Source: Chryseobacterium populi (GTDB lineage Bacteria; Bacteroidota; Bacteroidia; Flavobacteriales; Weeksellaceae). From it: a stretch of 64,000 nt of DNA. The translations under genes were made by a program, and so were the position numbers. The notes beneath the pieces are model-generated. The model saw nothing but the letters and a program-made list of their open reading frames with translations, was not told the origin of the DNA and ran no database searches. Of this stretch, positions 16,801 through 26,072 are shown in pieces. The stretch lies in assembly GCF_000282115.1 (NCBI RefSeq), contig NZ_AKJY01000032.1:44623-108622 (forward strand), read 5' to 3'. The stretch's first letter is position 1. Every line of letters starts with the position of its first letter.

Positions 16801-18860
16801 AAATATTGCTGCAGTCTGAAAGCACTTCTCCCAACAGTCCGTTAAATGTTTCGTTAAAAGATTTCAAAATTGAAACCATCACGGAAATCATTAAAAAAGA
16901 TTCTCTTCTTGCTAAAGGAACAATCAATGCTACTGCCCAGATTAAAAATCTGACCAAAGAAATGACTTTCAATTCAGATTTAAATATTTCAGACCTGATT
17001 GTATTCGGAAACCCTGTAGGAAATCTTGCCGTGAAAGTAAATAATACTTCAGTCCACCTGCTGAATGCAGATATTGCGCTTTCAGGAAATAATAATGATG
17101 TAAAAATCTTAGGAGATTACAACACTTCCACAAGTTCCTTTGACCTGGATATGGCAATCAACCATCTTCAGATGAAGAGCCTTCAGGGATTCGCGATGAA
17201 TGCAATTACCAATACGGAAGGTTATATTTCCGGAAACCTGAAAATCACAGGAACTACGGACAAACCGAATATTTTAGGAAAAGTAAAATTCAACAATGCC
17301 GGGCTTGAAATTGTAAAAACAGGAAGTGATTTCAGGAATATTGATGATGAAATTGCTTTTACAAACCGGGGTATTGAGTTTGATCATTTCAGAATCAAAG
17401 ATAAAGACGGCAATGCATTAAATGTAGACGGGCAGGTTCTTACCCAGACTTACAGAGACTTTGCATTTAACCTTGATGTGAATGCCAAAGACTTCAAAGT
17501 GGTCAATTCTGAGAAATCAAATGATGCCATGATGTACGGAATCCTTGCCATTGATGCAGGATTACATGTCCGTGGAGATCTTGATTTACCAAAAGTCGAC
17601 GGCAGATTAGCCGTTGCAGACAATACAGATTTTACGTTTGTGCTCCCTCAATCAAGCCCGTCATTACAGGAAAGAGACGGAATTGTTGAATTTATCGACC
17701 AGGACCAGGTTGCCTTGAATAAAACCATTAAAGCAGATTCTTTAAATGCACAAAGCCGCATCAAAGGAATGGATGTAAATGTAAATATTGAAGTCAGTAA
17801 AGAAGCGAAACTCTCGATCATCATTGATAAAGCCAATGGGGATTTTATAAAGCTTCAAGGGGAAGCAGACCTGACCGGCGGTATTGATCCTTCGGGAAAA
17901 ACAACTTTGGTAGGCGTTTATGAAGTAGAGAAAGGATCTTATGAACTTTCCGTGAGTCTTTTGAAACGTAAATTTGACATCCAGAAAGGAAGTACGATTA
18001 CCTGGACCGGCGAACCGACTGCCGCCACAATGGATATTACAGCCGTTTATAAAACCGAAGCTCCGCCTATTGATCTTGTGGAGCAACAGTTGAGCGGTGA
18101 AAGTGCTTCTATTATGAATCAGTTTAAGCAGAGAATCCCTTTCAACACATTATTAAAAATGAAAGGTGAATTGCTGAAACCACAGATCAGCTTTGATATT
18201 ACCACAGAAGAAAAAAACAATTCTGTTTCATCTACTGTGACGGATATTGTAGATCAGAAGCTCACTCAGCTCAGAACCCAGGAATCTGAAATGAATAAAC
18301 AGGTTTTTGCTTTGCTCTTATTGAACCGTTTCGTCGGGGAAAATCCTTTTGAATCCAGTGCAGGTCTTTCAGCTGAAGCCATGGCAAGGCAGAGTGTAAG
18401 TAAAATTCTTTCGCAACAGTTGAACAATCTTGCTTCAGGCTTAATCAAAGGTGTGGATTTAAATTTTGATCTTGAATCTTCCGAAGATTATACAACCGGA
18501 GAGAAAAATACAAGAACGGACCTGAATGTAGGCCTTAGTAAAAAACTATTGAACGACCGTCTGAAAGTTTCGGTAGGAAGTAATTTTGCATTGGAAGGTG
18601 ATGCCCGTCAGAATGAGAGTATGACGAATATTGCAGGTGATGTCACGGTAGATTACAGTCTTTCAAAAGACGGAAGATATATGCTTCGGGCCTACCGTAA
18701 AGATGAATACCAGGTAGCACTTCAAGGGCAGATCGTAGAAACAGGTGTCGGGTTTATTATTACTCTGGACTATGATAAATTCCGTGAGATTTTTCAAAAA
18801 TCGAAGAAAGACAGACCTAAAAAAACAAATAAGAATAACCAAGTGGTAGAATTTAAGTAA
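13830..18860 (+). CDS. tamB: Translocation and assembly module protein TamB
   Basis: 1676 residues, an AsmA-like periplasmic bridge protein that works with TamA/TamL in outer-membrane biogenesis and lipid transport. An N-terminal inner-membrane helix (about 13-33, rich in Ile/Leu) anchors it; the long middle is repetitive beta-strand (beta-taco groove), and the C-terminal DUF490 domain covers roughly the last 450 residues, ending with the region that docks on the barrel partner. Start: TTG at 13830, chosen because it precedes the membrane helix and no ATG is available. The stop overlaps the tamL start by one base (TAATG), showing translational coupling. Confidence 0.93.
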   Translation: MKLKINKRKLLRPIAITFISILILLILLIFSLRLPAVQNFIKDKLVVYLEKKIKTKVSLERVYIGFPNSLVMENLYLKGRDIDTLLAVKKLDVGLNMLKLINSTADITSVDLEGARAHVVRKPDGKFNFDYIIDAFATSDKDESPSKPFIISLDKIKLKDIGVTFNDQQSRNDIQLYFKSFDTRVKTFDLSKNKYAVNDINLDGLKLKLKQDLIEEVSRKVEQKVDSLNQKKPMSIGLRGIKLTNFDIDYGDDNTKTFAKILFKELSTRVNKLDLENNAYNVNTVFLSGADINANLYFPSQNAHPKASKEPDVSKVSNEEKAMKILLGKLVLNDVKMVYNNTAMAPAKQGMDFNHMNFSKMNVEVRSFKMENNTFAGAVKSAEIKEARGLDIQKFNTDFVYGDKEAYLKSLYLQTPKTLLRDEVRLNYNSIEQLSSNLGAVKISANIKDSRIGFSDILNLVPTLRNTVPFNKYPNATLNVNASVKGSVNDLLIRDLKVSGLDQLRVAASGRIKNAMNPDNLYYDVRIGELSSSAQAIFNLVPKNTIPSNISLPSHFSIKGTAKGSTKVVDASLNLYSTLGNAAVIAQVDMRRKNHELYDVKAHLQALQIGKIIRNKDLGAVTAQISAKGESFDFKNANANLKGYVASVVYKGYRYSDMNLTGKINRGVYHIILNSKDPNANVQLTASGVYDDKNPTVKVNGSINKLDLNKLGFYTKPMIIAGKIDGDFTNLDPDHLNGYLNLQDFAFSDTKEVFPVQELNLKATSTNDSTRIVFNSQIADVDMKGKYKLTQIFGSLTQTINQYYQFQKPDKSQKIDTGQYFTFNAKIKNDDLIRKFVPDLKSFETINITGNYDADSQKVEIDGQIPQLLYGTNSIENATLKITNENQALQYNLGAASLKSESFALNKVNINGDVADNIINYNITTKDEKDATQFLIAGNVKSLNDITEISLNPNGLKLNYSDWTVAEGNKIQISSQGILADNFRLSNSGSEILLQSESTSPNSPLNVSLKDFKIETITEIIKKDSLLAKGTINATAQIKNLTKEMTFNSDLNISDLIVFGNPVGNLAVKVNNTSVHLLNADIALSGNNNDVKILGDYNTSTSSFDLDMAINHLQMKSLQGFAMNAITNTEGYISGNLKITGTTDKPNILGKVKFNNAGLEIVKTGSDFRNIDDEIAFTNRGIEFDHFRIKDKDGNALNVDGQVLTQTYRDFAFNLDVNAKDFKVVNSEKSNDAMMYGILAIDAGLHVRGDLDLPKVDGRLAVADNTDFTFVLPQSSPSLQERDGIVEFIDQDQVALNKTIKADSLNAQSRIKGMDVNVNIEVSKEAKLSIIIDKANGDFIKLQGEADLTGGIDPSGKTTLVGVYEVEKGSYELSVSLLKRKFDIQKGSTITWTGEPTAATMDITAVYKTEAPPIDLVEQQLSGESASIMNQFKQRIPFNTLLKMKGELLKPQISFDITTEEKNNSVSSTVTDIVDQKLTQLRTQESEMNKQVFALLLLNRFVGENPFESSAGLSAEAMARQSVSKILSQQLNNLASGLIKGVDLNFDLESSEDYTTGEKNTRTDLNVGLSKKLLNDRLKVSVGSNFALEGDARQNESMTNIAGDVTVDYSLSKDGRYMLRAYRKDEYQVALQGQIVETGVGFIITLDYDKFREIFQKSKKDRPKKTNKNNQVVEFK

Positions 18861-21184
18861 TGAAAAGTAATTGGCAGACCTATTTTAGATATTTATTTGC
18901 TTCGGGACTTACCCTGGTTACTCTTTCGTGCAGTAACACCAGGTATCTGAAGGAAGGGCAAACGCTCTACACTGGCGGTGAAGTAAAAATCGAAAACGAC
19001 ACCATTTCGAAAAAAGAAAAGAAAGAGCTCAAGACCGCTTTGGAAGAAAATTTAATTCCAAAACCCAACTCCTCAATTTTAGGATTACGTCCGAAATTAT
19101 ATTTTTACAATATTGCTAAAGAACCGAAAAAAGATAAAGGCTTTAATTACTGGTTAAAATATAAAGTAGGTGAAAAACCTGTTTTATTAGGAGATGTAGA
19201 TCGTGAATTTAATAAAAAGATCATTGAAAACTATTCGGAAAACAAGGGCTATTTCAATGCAAAAGCTACTTACGATACAGTTTCTAAAAACAAAAAGGCA
19301 CAGGTTATTTATACCTTAAAGCCCGGATCAAGATATTTAATTAGTAACGTTAAGTTTCAGCAGGATTCTTCACTGATCAATAAAGAAATTCAGGCTTTAA
19401 CGGATAAATCGTTACTTAAATCCGGAAAGCCATTTGATCTGGATGTCATTAAAAGTGAAAGAGAACGGATTGATAACGGGCTAAAAGAAAGAGGATTCTA
19501 TTATTTCAGCCCCGACAATATTATTGTACAGGCAGACAGTACCGTAAGCAAAAACCACAAAGTCGAGCTTAATGTAAAACTGAAAGATGATACTCCCGAC
19601 CTGGCAACCGAGCAATTCACCATTGATAATGTTATTGTTTTCCCAAGCTATAATATCCAGGATGTAAAGGATGGAAAATATAAAGTTCCGATGGATGTGG
19701 ATTCACTTTCAAAATATGCCTATAATGGTATTCATGTCATTGATCCGCAACATAAATTCAAGCCGAAAATTTTTGACAGGGCTTTATATTTTAAGAAAGG
19801 AGACCTGTATAACCGTACCAATCATAATCTTTCACTGAACCGCCTGATCAGTTTAGGAGTTTTCAAATTTGTGAAAAATGAGTTTATCGTTTCAGATTCG
19901 CTCAATCATAAATTTGATGCCTATTATTTATTGACGCCAAGACAGATCCAGTCATTAAAATTGGAAGCATTAGGCAGAACCAACTCTGCGAATTATGCCG
20001 GCAGTGAATTGAATCTCAACTGGACACACAGGAATTTCTTCAGGGGAGCGGAGCAGTTTAAAGCTGCTGTTTACGGGGCTTTTGACTTTCAGATGGGTGG
20101 ACAGGAAAATGCAAAAAACCTATTCCGTGCCGGAGCTAATGTACAGCTTTCCATACCAAGAATTGTAGCCCCTTTCCGTTTCAATTCTTCAAGCGCATTT
20201 GTACCCAGAACGAATATTACTTTGGGATATGAATTTCAAAACCGTACAGAATATTATACGCTTAATAATTTTAATGCGTCGTTCGGATATCTATGGAAAG
20301 AGAATGCAAGAAAAGAACACGATTTAAAAGTAATTGACATTACCCTCGTCTCTCCTGCCAAAGTAACAGATTTGTTTTATGAGCAGGCGAAAACTCCCGC
20401 TGCACTAAGGGTAGTACAGGAACAGCTTATCTTCGCCCCCACCTATTCTTACACTTATACGAATACAATGCTTCCAAAGACCAATACGGTATATTATAAA
20501 GGCACATTGGATCTGGCAGGAAACATTACAGGTTTGGTAACGGGTGCCAATGTAAAAAAGAATAAAGAAAAAGAAATTTTCGGCATTCCGTTCAGCCAGT
20601 ATGCGAAAATAGAAAATGATTTCAGGTTCTACCATAAGTTTACGGAAAAGAGCTCATTTGCCGGCAGATTTATCGGAGGAATAGCTTATCCCTATGGAAA
20701 TTCAGAATTTGTACCTTTCTCCAAACAGTTTTTCTCAGGCGGAAGCAACAGTATCCGTGCTTTCCGTGCAAGGACTTTAGGACCGGGAAGTTTCGACCCC
20801 AGAACGATTCCACAAGGAACTCTGCTAGACCAGTCAGGAGATATTAAATTGGAATTGAATGCAGAATACCGTGCCAATCTTTATAAGTTTTTAAACGTAG
20901 CTGCTTTTGTTGATGCAGGAAATATCTGGTTACTGCATGATGATGCGGACAGGCCCGGCGCTAAGTTTTCAAAAGATTTTTTAAATGAAATCGCTGTAGG
21001 AGCCGGTGTCGGCCTCAGGCTCGATTTTTCCATTCTGATACTGCGATTAGATCTGGCAATGCCGTTACGTGTTCCTTATTATGAAAAGGGAGACCGGTGG
21101 GCATTTGACCGGATTAATTTCGGAGACTCCGGCTGGAGAAAAGATAATCTTGTTCTGAATATTGCCATCGGATATCCATTTTAA
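18860..21184 (+). CDS. tamL: TamL, lipoprotein form of TamA/BamA-family outer-membrane protein
   Basis: 774 residues, Omp85 superfamily. The signal peptide ends in a lipobox (VTLSC, Cys24), which marks the Bacteroidota TamL variant of TamA. POTRA domains occupy roughly residues 30-360, and the C-terminal 16-strand barrel begins near 370. The barrel carries the conserved FSGGSNSIRAFRART block, which is the VRGF/Y-like motif region of loop 6, and ends in an aromatic residue (IAIGYPF). It is coupled to tamB by a one-base overlap, and yihY follows after one base. It probably forms the outer-membrane half of the TAM complex. Confidence 0.93.
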   Translation: MKSNWQTYFRYLFASGLTLVTLSCSNTRYLKEGQTLYTGGEVKIENDTISKKEKKELKTALEENLIPKPNSSILGLRPKLYFYNIAKEPKKDKGFNYWLKYKVGEKPVLLGDVDREFNKKIIENYSENKGYFNAKATYDTVSKNKKAQVIYTLKPGSRYLISNVKFQQDSSLINKEIQALTDKSLLKSGKPFDLDVIKSERERIDNGLKERGFYYFSPDNIIVQADSTVSKNHKVELNVKLKDDTPDLATEQFTIDNVIVFPSYNIQDVKDGKYKVPMDVDSLSKYAYNGIHVIDPQHKFKPKIFDRALYFKKGDLYNRTNHNLSLNRLISLGVFKFVKNEFIVSDSLNHKFDAYYLLTPRQIQSLKLEALGRTNSANYAGSELNLNWTHRNFFRGAEQFKAAVYGAFDFQMGGQENAKNLFRAGANVQLSIPRIVAPFRFNSSSAFVPRTNITLGYEFQNRTEYYTLNNFNASFGYLWKENARKEHDLKVIDITLVSPAKVTDLFYEQAKTPAALRVVQEQLIFAPTYSYTYTNTMLPKTNTVYYKGTLDLAGNITGLVTGANVKKNKEKEIFGIPFSQYAKIENDFRFYHKFTEKSSFAGRFIGGIAYPYGNSEFVPFSKQFFSGGSNSIRAFRARTLGPGSFDPRTIPQGTLLDQSGDIKLELNAEYRANLYKFLNVAAFVDAGNIWLLHDDADRPGAKFSKDFLNEIAVGAGVGLRLDFSILILRLDLAMPLRVPYYEKGDRWAFDRINFGDSGWRKDNLVLNIAIGYPF

Positions 21185-21185
21185 T

Positions 21186-22115
21186 ATGATCAATAATATA
21201 AAATTTTTCCGGGAAGTTTTAAAGGAAACATTCAGTGAATGGAACAGCTCATCTGCATCTAAAGATTCAGCGAGCCTGGCCTATTATGCCATTTTTTCCA
21301 TCCCCGGGTTATTGATTATTATTATCTGGATTGCAGGGAATTTTTTCGGTGAAGAGGCTATCCGGGGTGAGATCAGCAATCAGATCAGCGGATTAATGGG
21401 AAATGAAGTTGCCAAAAGCATTGAAGGAATGATCGCCGGCGCACTGATCGATAAGCAGAATATTTTTATGAAAATAGTAGGAATCGGGTCTCTGGTTTTT
21501 GGTTCCACTACTCTATTTTTTCAGCTGCAGCATACTTTAAATACGCTTTGGTACGTAGAAGCAGCTCCTAAAAAAGCATTGATTAAGTTTCTTTTAGACC
21601 GGGCCAATTCGTTAGGAATGATCCTGATCCTCGGTTTCTTATTGATGACCACGATGATTTTATCGTCTATGATAAGCTTATTTAATAACTGGATTACCAA
21701 TTATTTCGGACTTGAAACTTATAGGCTTGTAGAATTTGTTAATTTTGCGATCGGTTTCGGAGTGGTGATGCTGCTATTTGCCTTAATGTTTAAAGTACTT
21801 CCCGATATTAAAATAAGCTGGAAACCTGTATGGAGAGGCGCATTATTAACTACGGTCCTGTTTACACTGGGAAAATTTTTGCTGAGTCTTTATTTCGGTA
21901 ATTTTAAACCTACTTCTACTTTCGGTGCAGCCGGAACCGTTATTTTAATTATGATGTGGATTAATTATTCCTGCATGCTGGTATTTTTCGGGGCAGAATT
22001 TACCAAGGTGTATACCTATAAAAAAGGTTATAAAATTATTCTTTCCAAACATGCAAAATGGAATGCAGCCAAGCTCTATGCCGAGAGCCGTAAAAATCAG
22101 GATTCCCCGGACTGA
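21186..22115 (+). CDS. YihY/BrkB family inner-membrane protein
   Basis: 309 residues from ATG 21186, one base after the tamL stop; a longer non-ATG start inside tamL is less likely. About six hydrophobic helices and the family blocks ASLAYYAIFSIPGLL (near residue 30), FQLQHTLNTLWYV, and FGAAGTVILIMMWINYSCMLVF near the C-terminus. Members were once called ribonuclease BN by mistake. Recent work on E. coli links YhdP, YdbH and TamB to phospholipid transport, and YihY-like proteins are candidate inner-membrane partners, so its place directly behind tamB-tamL is notable. Confidence 0.9.
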   Translation: MINNIKFFREVLKETFSEWNSSSASKDSASLAYYAIFSIPGLLIIIIWIAGNFFGEEAIRGEISNQISGLMGNEVAKSIEGMIAGALIDKQNIFMKIVGIGSLVFGSTTLFFQLQHTLNTLWYVEAAPKKALIKFLLDRANSLGMILILGFLLMTTMILSSMISLFNNWITNYFGLETYRLVEFVNFAIGFGVVMLLFALMFKVLPDIKISWKPVWRGALLTTVLFTLGKFLLSLYFGNFKPTSTFGAAGTVILIMMWINYSCMLVFFGAEFTKVYTYKKGYKIILSKHAKWNAAKLYAESRKNQDSPD

Positions 22116-22124
22116 TCAAGATAA

Positions 22125-22155
22125 AAAAGCCTCCTGAAAATTTCAGGAGGCTTTT
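22125..22155. terminator. Bidirectional terminator yihY / argS
   Basis: Perfect 15-bp arms (22125-22139 and 22141-22155, core GCCTCCTG/CAGGAGGC) lie between two convergent genes, with A and T flanks suited to both directions. Confidence 0.9.
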
Positions 22156-22158
22156 AAT

Positions 22159-23919
22159 TTACATTCTGTTTACAGTTCCTATTCCCAGTAAACCTAAAGA
22201 TTTCTTTATTGTTCTGGAAGTCAGATCTGATAAATTTAAACGGAATTGTCTGATATTTTCATCTTCCTGAATCAAAATTGGATTATTCTGATAGAAGGAA
22301 TTGTAAGATTTAACTAAATCATATAAATAATTGGCCACTAAAGCAGGGCTCAATGTTTCTGCAGATTTTTCCACTACGGTTTTATAATTGGCAAGCTGCA
22401 TCGTTAATTCTTTTTCAAACTGGTTCAGCTGTACATCTGCAATTTCTTTCTGGACATATTCTGCTTTTGACAATAAAGACTGAATACGTGCATAAGTATA
22501 TTGAATGAATGGCCCCGTATTCCCATTAAAGTCAATACTTTCAGCAGGATTGAACAGCATTTTCTTTTTAGGATCAACTTTCAGCATGAAATACTTTAAT
22601 GCCCCCAACCCGACAGTTTCATAAGAAGATTCTTTATCTTCATCAGAAAGATTTTCTAATTTTCCTAATTCCTGTGCCTTAGCTTTTGCCGTTTCATACA
22701 TTTCCTGCATCAGGTCATCGGCATCTACTACCGTTCCTTCACGGGATTTCATTTTACCTTCAGGAAGTTCCACCATTCCGTAAGATAAATGGAATAATTG
22801 ATCTGCCCAGGCATAGCCCAGCTTCTTCAGGATTTTAAACAATACCTGAAAGTGATAATCCTGCTCATTTCCAACAGTATAGATCAGCTTCTGAATATTA
22901 TTCTGCTTGAATCGCTCTACTGCCGTTCCCAAATCCTGGGTCATATATACCGAAGTTCCGTCTGAACGCAGTAAAAGTTTCTGATCCAGCCCTTCATCAG
23001 TAAGATCACACCAAACCGATCCGTCTTCTTTCTGATACAGAACACCTTTATCCAAACCTTCCTGAATAAGGTCTTTCCCTAATAAATAGGTATTGCTTTC
23101 ATATTGAACCTGATCAAAATTTACACCTAATCTTTTATAGGTTTCATTGAATCCTTTATACACCCAGGAATTCATTTCATTCCAGAGATTTCTTACTGTT
23201 TCATCTCCATTTTCCCAATCCAGAAGCATTTTCTGAGCTTCTTTTATTACGGGTGCCTCTTTTTTAGCCTGCTCTTCCCCTATTCCCTGCTCAACCAGTT
23301 CAGCAATTTCTTTTTTATAGTTTTTATCAAATTCAACGTAATAATTCCCTACAAATTTATCTCCTTTTGTATGGGTTATTTCTGGAGTTTCGCCCTTTCC
23401 GAACTTCTCCCAGGCCAGCATCGATTTACAGATATGAATTCCTCTGTCATTGATGATCTGAGTTTTGATGACATCATAGCCTGCTTCTTTAAGAATCTGT
23501 GCGACAGAAAAACCCAGTAAATTATTTCTGATATGTCCCAAATGCAAAGGCTTATTGGTATTCGGGGAAGAATACTCTACCATTACCGTAGCATTCTTCT
23601 TTTCTATTTTTGAAAAACTTTCACCGACTGATTTAAACTGGTCTACAAAGAATTGGTTTTTAACTTTCACGTTAAGGAAACCTTTAACAACATTGAAACT
23701 TTCCAACAGGTCTGTTTGAGCAGTTAATGATTCTCCCAATTCTACTCCTATGCTCTCAGGATTTTTTTTCAGCTGTTTTACCAATGGAAAAGTAACAATA
23801 GTAAAGTCTCCTTCATATTCGGTTTTATTTTCCTGAACTTCCAGACTGATTTCCTTCAGCTGATATACGTTTAAAATAATTTCCGAAAGTTTTTCTTCTA
23901 TGATATTTTTGATATTCAT
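22159..23919 (-). CDS. argS: Arginine-tRNA ligase
   Basis: 586 residues from ATG 23919; a TTG 21 nt upstream was discarded. Class I synthetase charging tRNA-Arg. An N-terminal Add-1 domain recognises the tRNA D-loop. The HIGH motif is HLGH (126-129) in PNTNKPLHLGHIRNN, and the KMSKS counterpart is GKMKSREGTV, as in many bacterial ArgRS. The C-terminal DALR anticodon-binding domain ends in RMKSLGLLGI-type sequence (KKSLGLLGIGTVNRM). Full length for the family. It is convergent with yihY and stands alone. Confidence 0.97.
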   Translation of the reverse strand: MNIKNIIEEKLSEIILNVYQLKEISLEVQENKTEYEGDFTIVTFPLVKQLKKNPESIGVELGESLTAQTDLLESFNVVKGFLNVKVKNQFFVDQFKSVGESFSKIEKKNATVMVEYSSPNTNKPLHLGHIRNNLLGFSVAQILKEAGYDVIKTQIINDRGIHICKSMLAWEKFGKGETPEITHTKGDKFVGNYYVEFDKNYKKEIAELVEQGIGEEQAKKEAPVIKEAQKMLLDWENGDETVRNLWNEMNSWVYKGFNETYKRLGVNFDQVQYESNTYLLGKDLIQEGLDKGVLYQKEDGSVWCDLTDEGLDQKLLLRSDGTSVYMTQDLGTAVERFKQNNIQKLIYTVGNEQDYHFQVLFKILKKLGYAWADQLFHLSYGMVELPEGKMKSREGTVVDADDLMQEMYETAKAKAQELGKLENLSDEDKESSYETVGLGALKYFMLKVDPKKKMLFNPAESIDFNGNTGPFIQYTYARIQSLLSKAEYVQKEIADVQLNQFEKELTMQLANYKTVVEKSAETLSPALVANYLYDLVKSYNSFYQNNPILIQEDENIRQFRLNLSDLTSRTIKKSLGLLGIGTVNRM

Positions 23920-24004
23920 GTGCCAATATTCTTTTTTCAAAGACTATTATGAAATAGCCTTGTATTTTCGCTTAAAATTTTGAAATACAAATATACGGAA
24001 ATAA

Positions 24005-24027
24005 AAAAACCACCCGAAGGTGGTTTA
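24005..24027 (-). terminator. Terminator of the lipocalin-like gene
   Basis: Arms AAACCACC (24007-24014) and GGTGGTTT (24019-24026) close a 4-nt loop; the minus-strand transcript continues into a T-run. It lies 12 nt past the stop at 24039. Confidence 0.85.
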
Positions 24028-24038
24028 TATAAGAATTC

Positions 24039-24491
24039 TTATTGTTTTATAAACACTAAGACGGCATCATCATTCCCGGGGATATTATCTAAATCTCTCG
24101 TGTTATCGGAAATTTTAAGTTCTGTATCAGAAAATGTATCCACATCTTTTTTAAGAGTCTTAACCACACCAGCTTCTGTATAGGTAAGCGTTAAAGTTCC
24201 ACTCATATTATCATAGCTCCATTTACCTGCAAATGAATCAAACATATTACACTCGCCAGAAGACGGGGCCACATCATATCTTTCATATACTCCTGAAAAA
24301 TCTACATTCACCGATATCTGCCCTTTTTGCTGACAGGTACTTGCCGGATAGGTTTTCCCTTTATATTCATATTGATAAGGCTTCCAGACCCCGTTGATAT
24401 CCGGAGTTTTTATTTCTGTATTTTCTCTGCCATCATCACTGCTGCAAGAAACAATGCTCATTATGGCAATAAGGCTGATCAAAAATTTCAT
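24039..24491 (-). CDS. Lipocalin-like lipoprotein
   Basis: 150 residues. A lipoprotein signal peptide ends at SIVSC (Cys16), followed by SSDDGRE, acidic residues resembling the Flavobacterial export signal that sends lipoproteins to the cell surface. The mature part begins with the lipocalin-like block DINGVWKPYQYEYKGK and continues as alternating strands (GKWSYDNMSGTLTLTYTEAG). Proteins of this kind bind small hydrophobic ligands, but no ligand can be named. It is separated from the SusCD operon by a hairpin, so it may be read partly through from it. Confidence 0.72.
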   Translation of the reverse strand: MKFLISLIAIMSIVSCSSDDGRENTEIKTPDINGVWKPYQYEYKGKTYPASTCQQKGQISVNVDFSGVYERYDVAPSSGECNMFDSFAGKWSYDNMSGTLTLTYTEAGVVKTLKKDVDTFSDTELKISDNTRDLDNIPGNDDAVLVFIKQ

Positions 24492-24515
24492 ATTTACAAT
24501 TTTACAAATTTAAAT

Positions 24516-24549
24516 AAAGATATTCCTGCACTGTTACAGGAATATCTTT
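24516..24549 (-). terminator. Terminator of the first SusCD operon
   Basis: Perfect 13-bp arms (24516-24528 and 24537-24549) with an 8-nt loop, between the SusD stop at 24573 and the lipocalin-like gene. The T-tract is weak, so some read-through is possible. Confidence 0.7.
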
Positions 24550-24572
24550 TAATATGATTCATTAACTATTAA

Positions 24573-26066
24573 TTAGTTTACATCCCAAAAAACTTTGGTT
24601 GATACTTTATCGCCACCGATTTTTGCAGCAGCGGCAGCAACATTAGTTGCATTCAATAAATATTCCTGATCTGAATATTTCATTCTCACTGGTACTGCTT
24701 CAACAGCAGAATCTGCAGGGTTTTCAAATACAGGATAGTTTAATCTTCTCGCAAAATTCCATGCCTGGAAACCTTTATTAAACATCGCTACCCAAGCCTG
24801 GAAACCAATAGATTTTCTCCAGTTGGTTGCATCATATGGATTGGCAGCAATAAATGTAGCCGCAACCGTAGGGCTCATTCCATATTCTCCCATAGAAGCA
24901 GTAATGGCTTCACCATATAAAACAGCAGGTGTTCCACCTACATTGAAACCGCGTGCAGCAGCTTCTGCTCTTAAGAATGTAATCTCAGAATAATCCAATA
25001 AAAACCCTTGAGCATTCTCCGTAATAAGCATATAACCATCCTCTCCAACATCATTAGGTTTTGAAGAAGTCATATGCGAGTATGCCCCAAATGAATTTCC
25101 AGAACCGTATACTCCTCCTACAAAAGCACCTCCTACTTTAGTAAACCATCTTCCTCTTCTAGGATCTGAAGTAGAATTCATATAATCAACCAACATTTCT
25201 GAAGGAACAAAGTCATTTCTACCAGATTGTACAACATCCTGATATACTGGGTTAGCAAATAATCCTGATGGGAAAGCCGTTAATCCAAAATTGTCTTCTT
25301 TAGCTGTAAATAAACCTGCAGCGTAAGCTGCTTCTGCATGAGTTTTAGCCAAAGTCGGGTCAGCATCTGATAATGTCACAGCTAATCTGAACTTTAAGGA
25401 ATTACCCATTTTTTCCCAATTGACCATATTTCCTTTATAAAACAGATCGTCTGTATAACCGCTTTCATTAGTATTGATCATAGCCGTAGCTGCATCAATT
25501 CTTTTAATTAAATCCACATAGATCGTTTTAGCATCATCATAAGGAATCTCAGAAGCTCCCGGATTTCCAGGTATAGCTTTTAAAGCACCGAAATAAGGTA
25601 AGTCCCCATAAGTATCAACCAAATTTGCCCATGCATATACACTGATCAATTCAATAATAGCTTCATTATTACTTTTTTTTGCCGCACTTAAGCTTTCATT
25701 CTGAAGAAATTGTCTTGCATCTCTAAGAGCGGATAAAACACCTGGAGAATGTACTGTAGCGGAGCTCGAAGCCATCATTCTGTTATAATGGTTTCTTGGA
25801 ATAGGTCTTGTCACCATATCATAGTTAGACTCATCTATATAGGTAGTTTGTGCCCATTGCTGGGTAAAGAATCTCGATATATTATTATTAACATTGGGCG
25901 TTAATAATTGTGAAATTAATTCCTGCTCTGCACTTGCTACCAATAATCCCGACGGCACAACCGAAGGGTGCTTAGGGTCTTCATTCAGTGAGGTAATATC
26001 CCTCTCACAAGAGTTGGTAATTACTGTCAGAGAAATTAAGCTTAGTATTAAAAATATCTTTTTCAT
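24573..26066 (-). CDS. SusD/RagB-family nutrient-binding lipoprotein (pair 1)
   Basis: 497 residues, a surface lipoprotein capping a SusC barrel. The signal peptide ends at VITNSC (Cys20). The mature start RDITSLNEDPKHPSVVPSG matches the SusD-like type 2 group, and TPR-like helices follow, with FLRAEAAARGFNVGG near residue 365, a conserved block of the family. The start is 6 nt behind the SusC stop, so the two are one operon. No glycosidase or peptidase gene is next to it, so the substrate class (glycan, peptide or other) cannot be inferred. Confidence 0.92.
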   Translation of the reverse strand: MKKIFLILSLISLTVITNSCERDITSLNEDPKHPSVVPSGLLVASAEQELISQLLTPNVNNNISRFFTQQWAQTTYIDESNYDMVTRPIPRNHYNRMMASSSATVHSPGVLSALRDARQFLQNESLSAAKKSNNEAIIELISVYAWANLVDTYGDLPYFGALKAIPGNPGASEIPYDDAKTIYVDLIKRIDAATAMINTNESGYTDDLFYKGNMVNWEKMGNSLKFRLAVTLSDADPTLAKTHAEAAYAAGLFTAKEDNFGLTAFPSGLFANPVYQDVVQSGRNDFVPSEMLVDYMNSTSDPRRGRWFTKVGGAFVGGVYGSGNSFGAYSHMTSSKPNDVGEDGYMLITENAQGFLLDYSEITFLRAEAAARGFNVGGTPAVLYGEAITASMGEYGMSPTVAATFIAANPYDATNWRKSIGFQAWVAMFNKGFQAWNFARRLNYPVFENPADSAVEAVPVRMKYSDQEYLLNATNVAAAAAKIGGDKVSTKVFWDVN

Positions 26067-26072
26067 GTCTTT

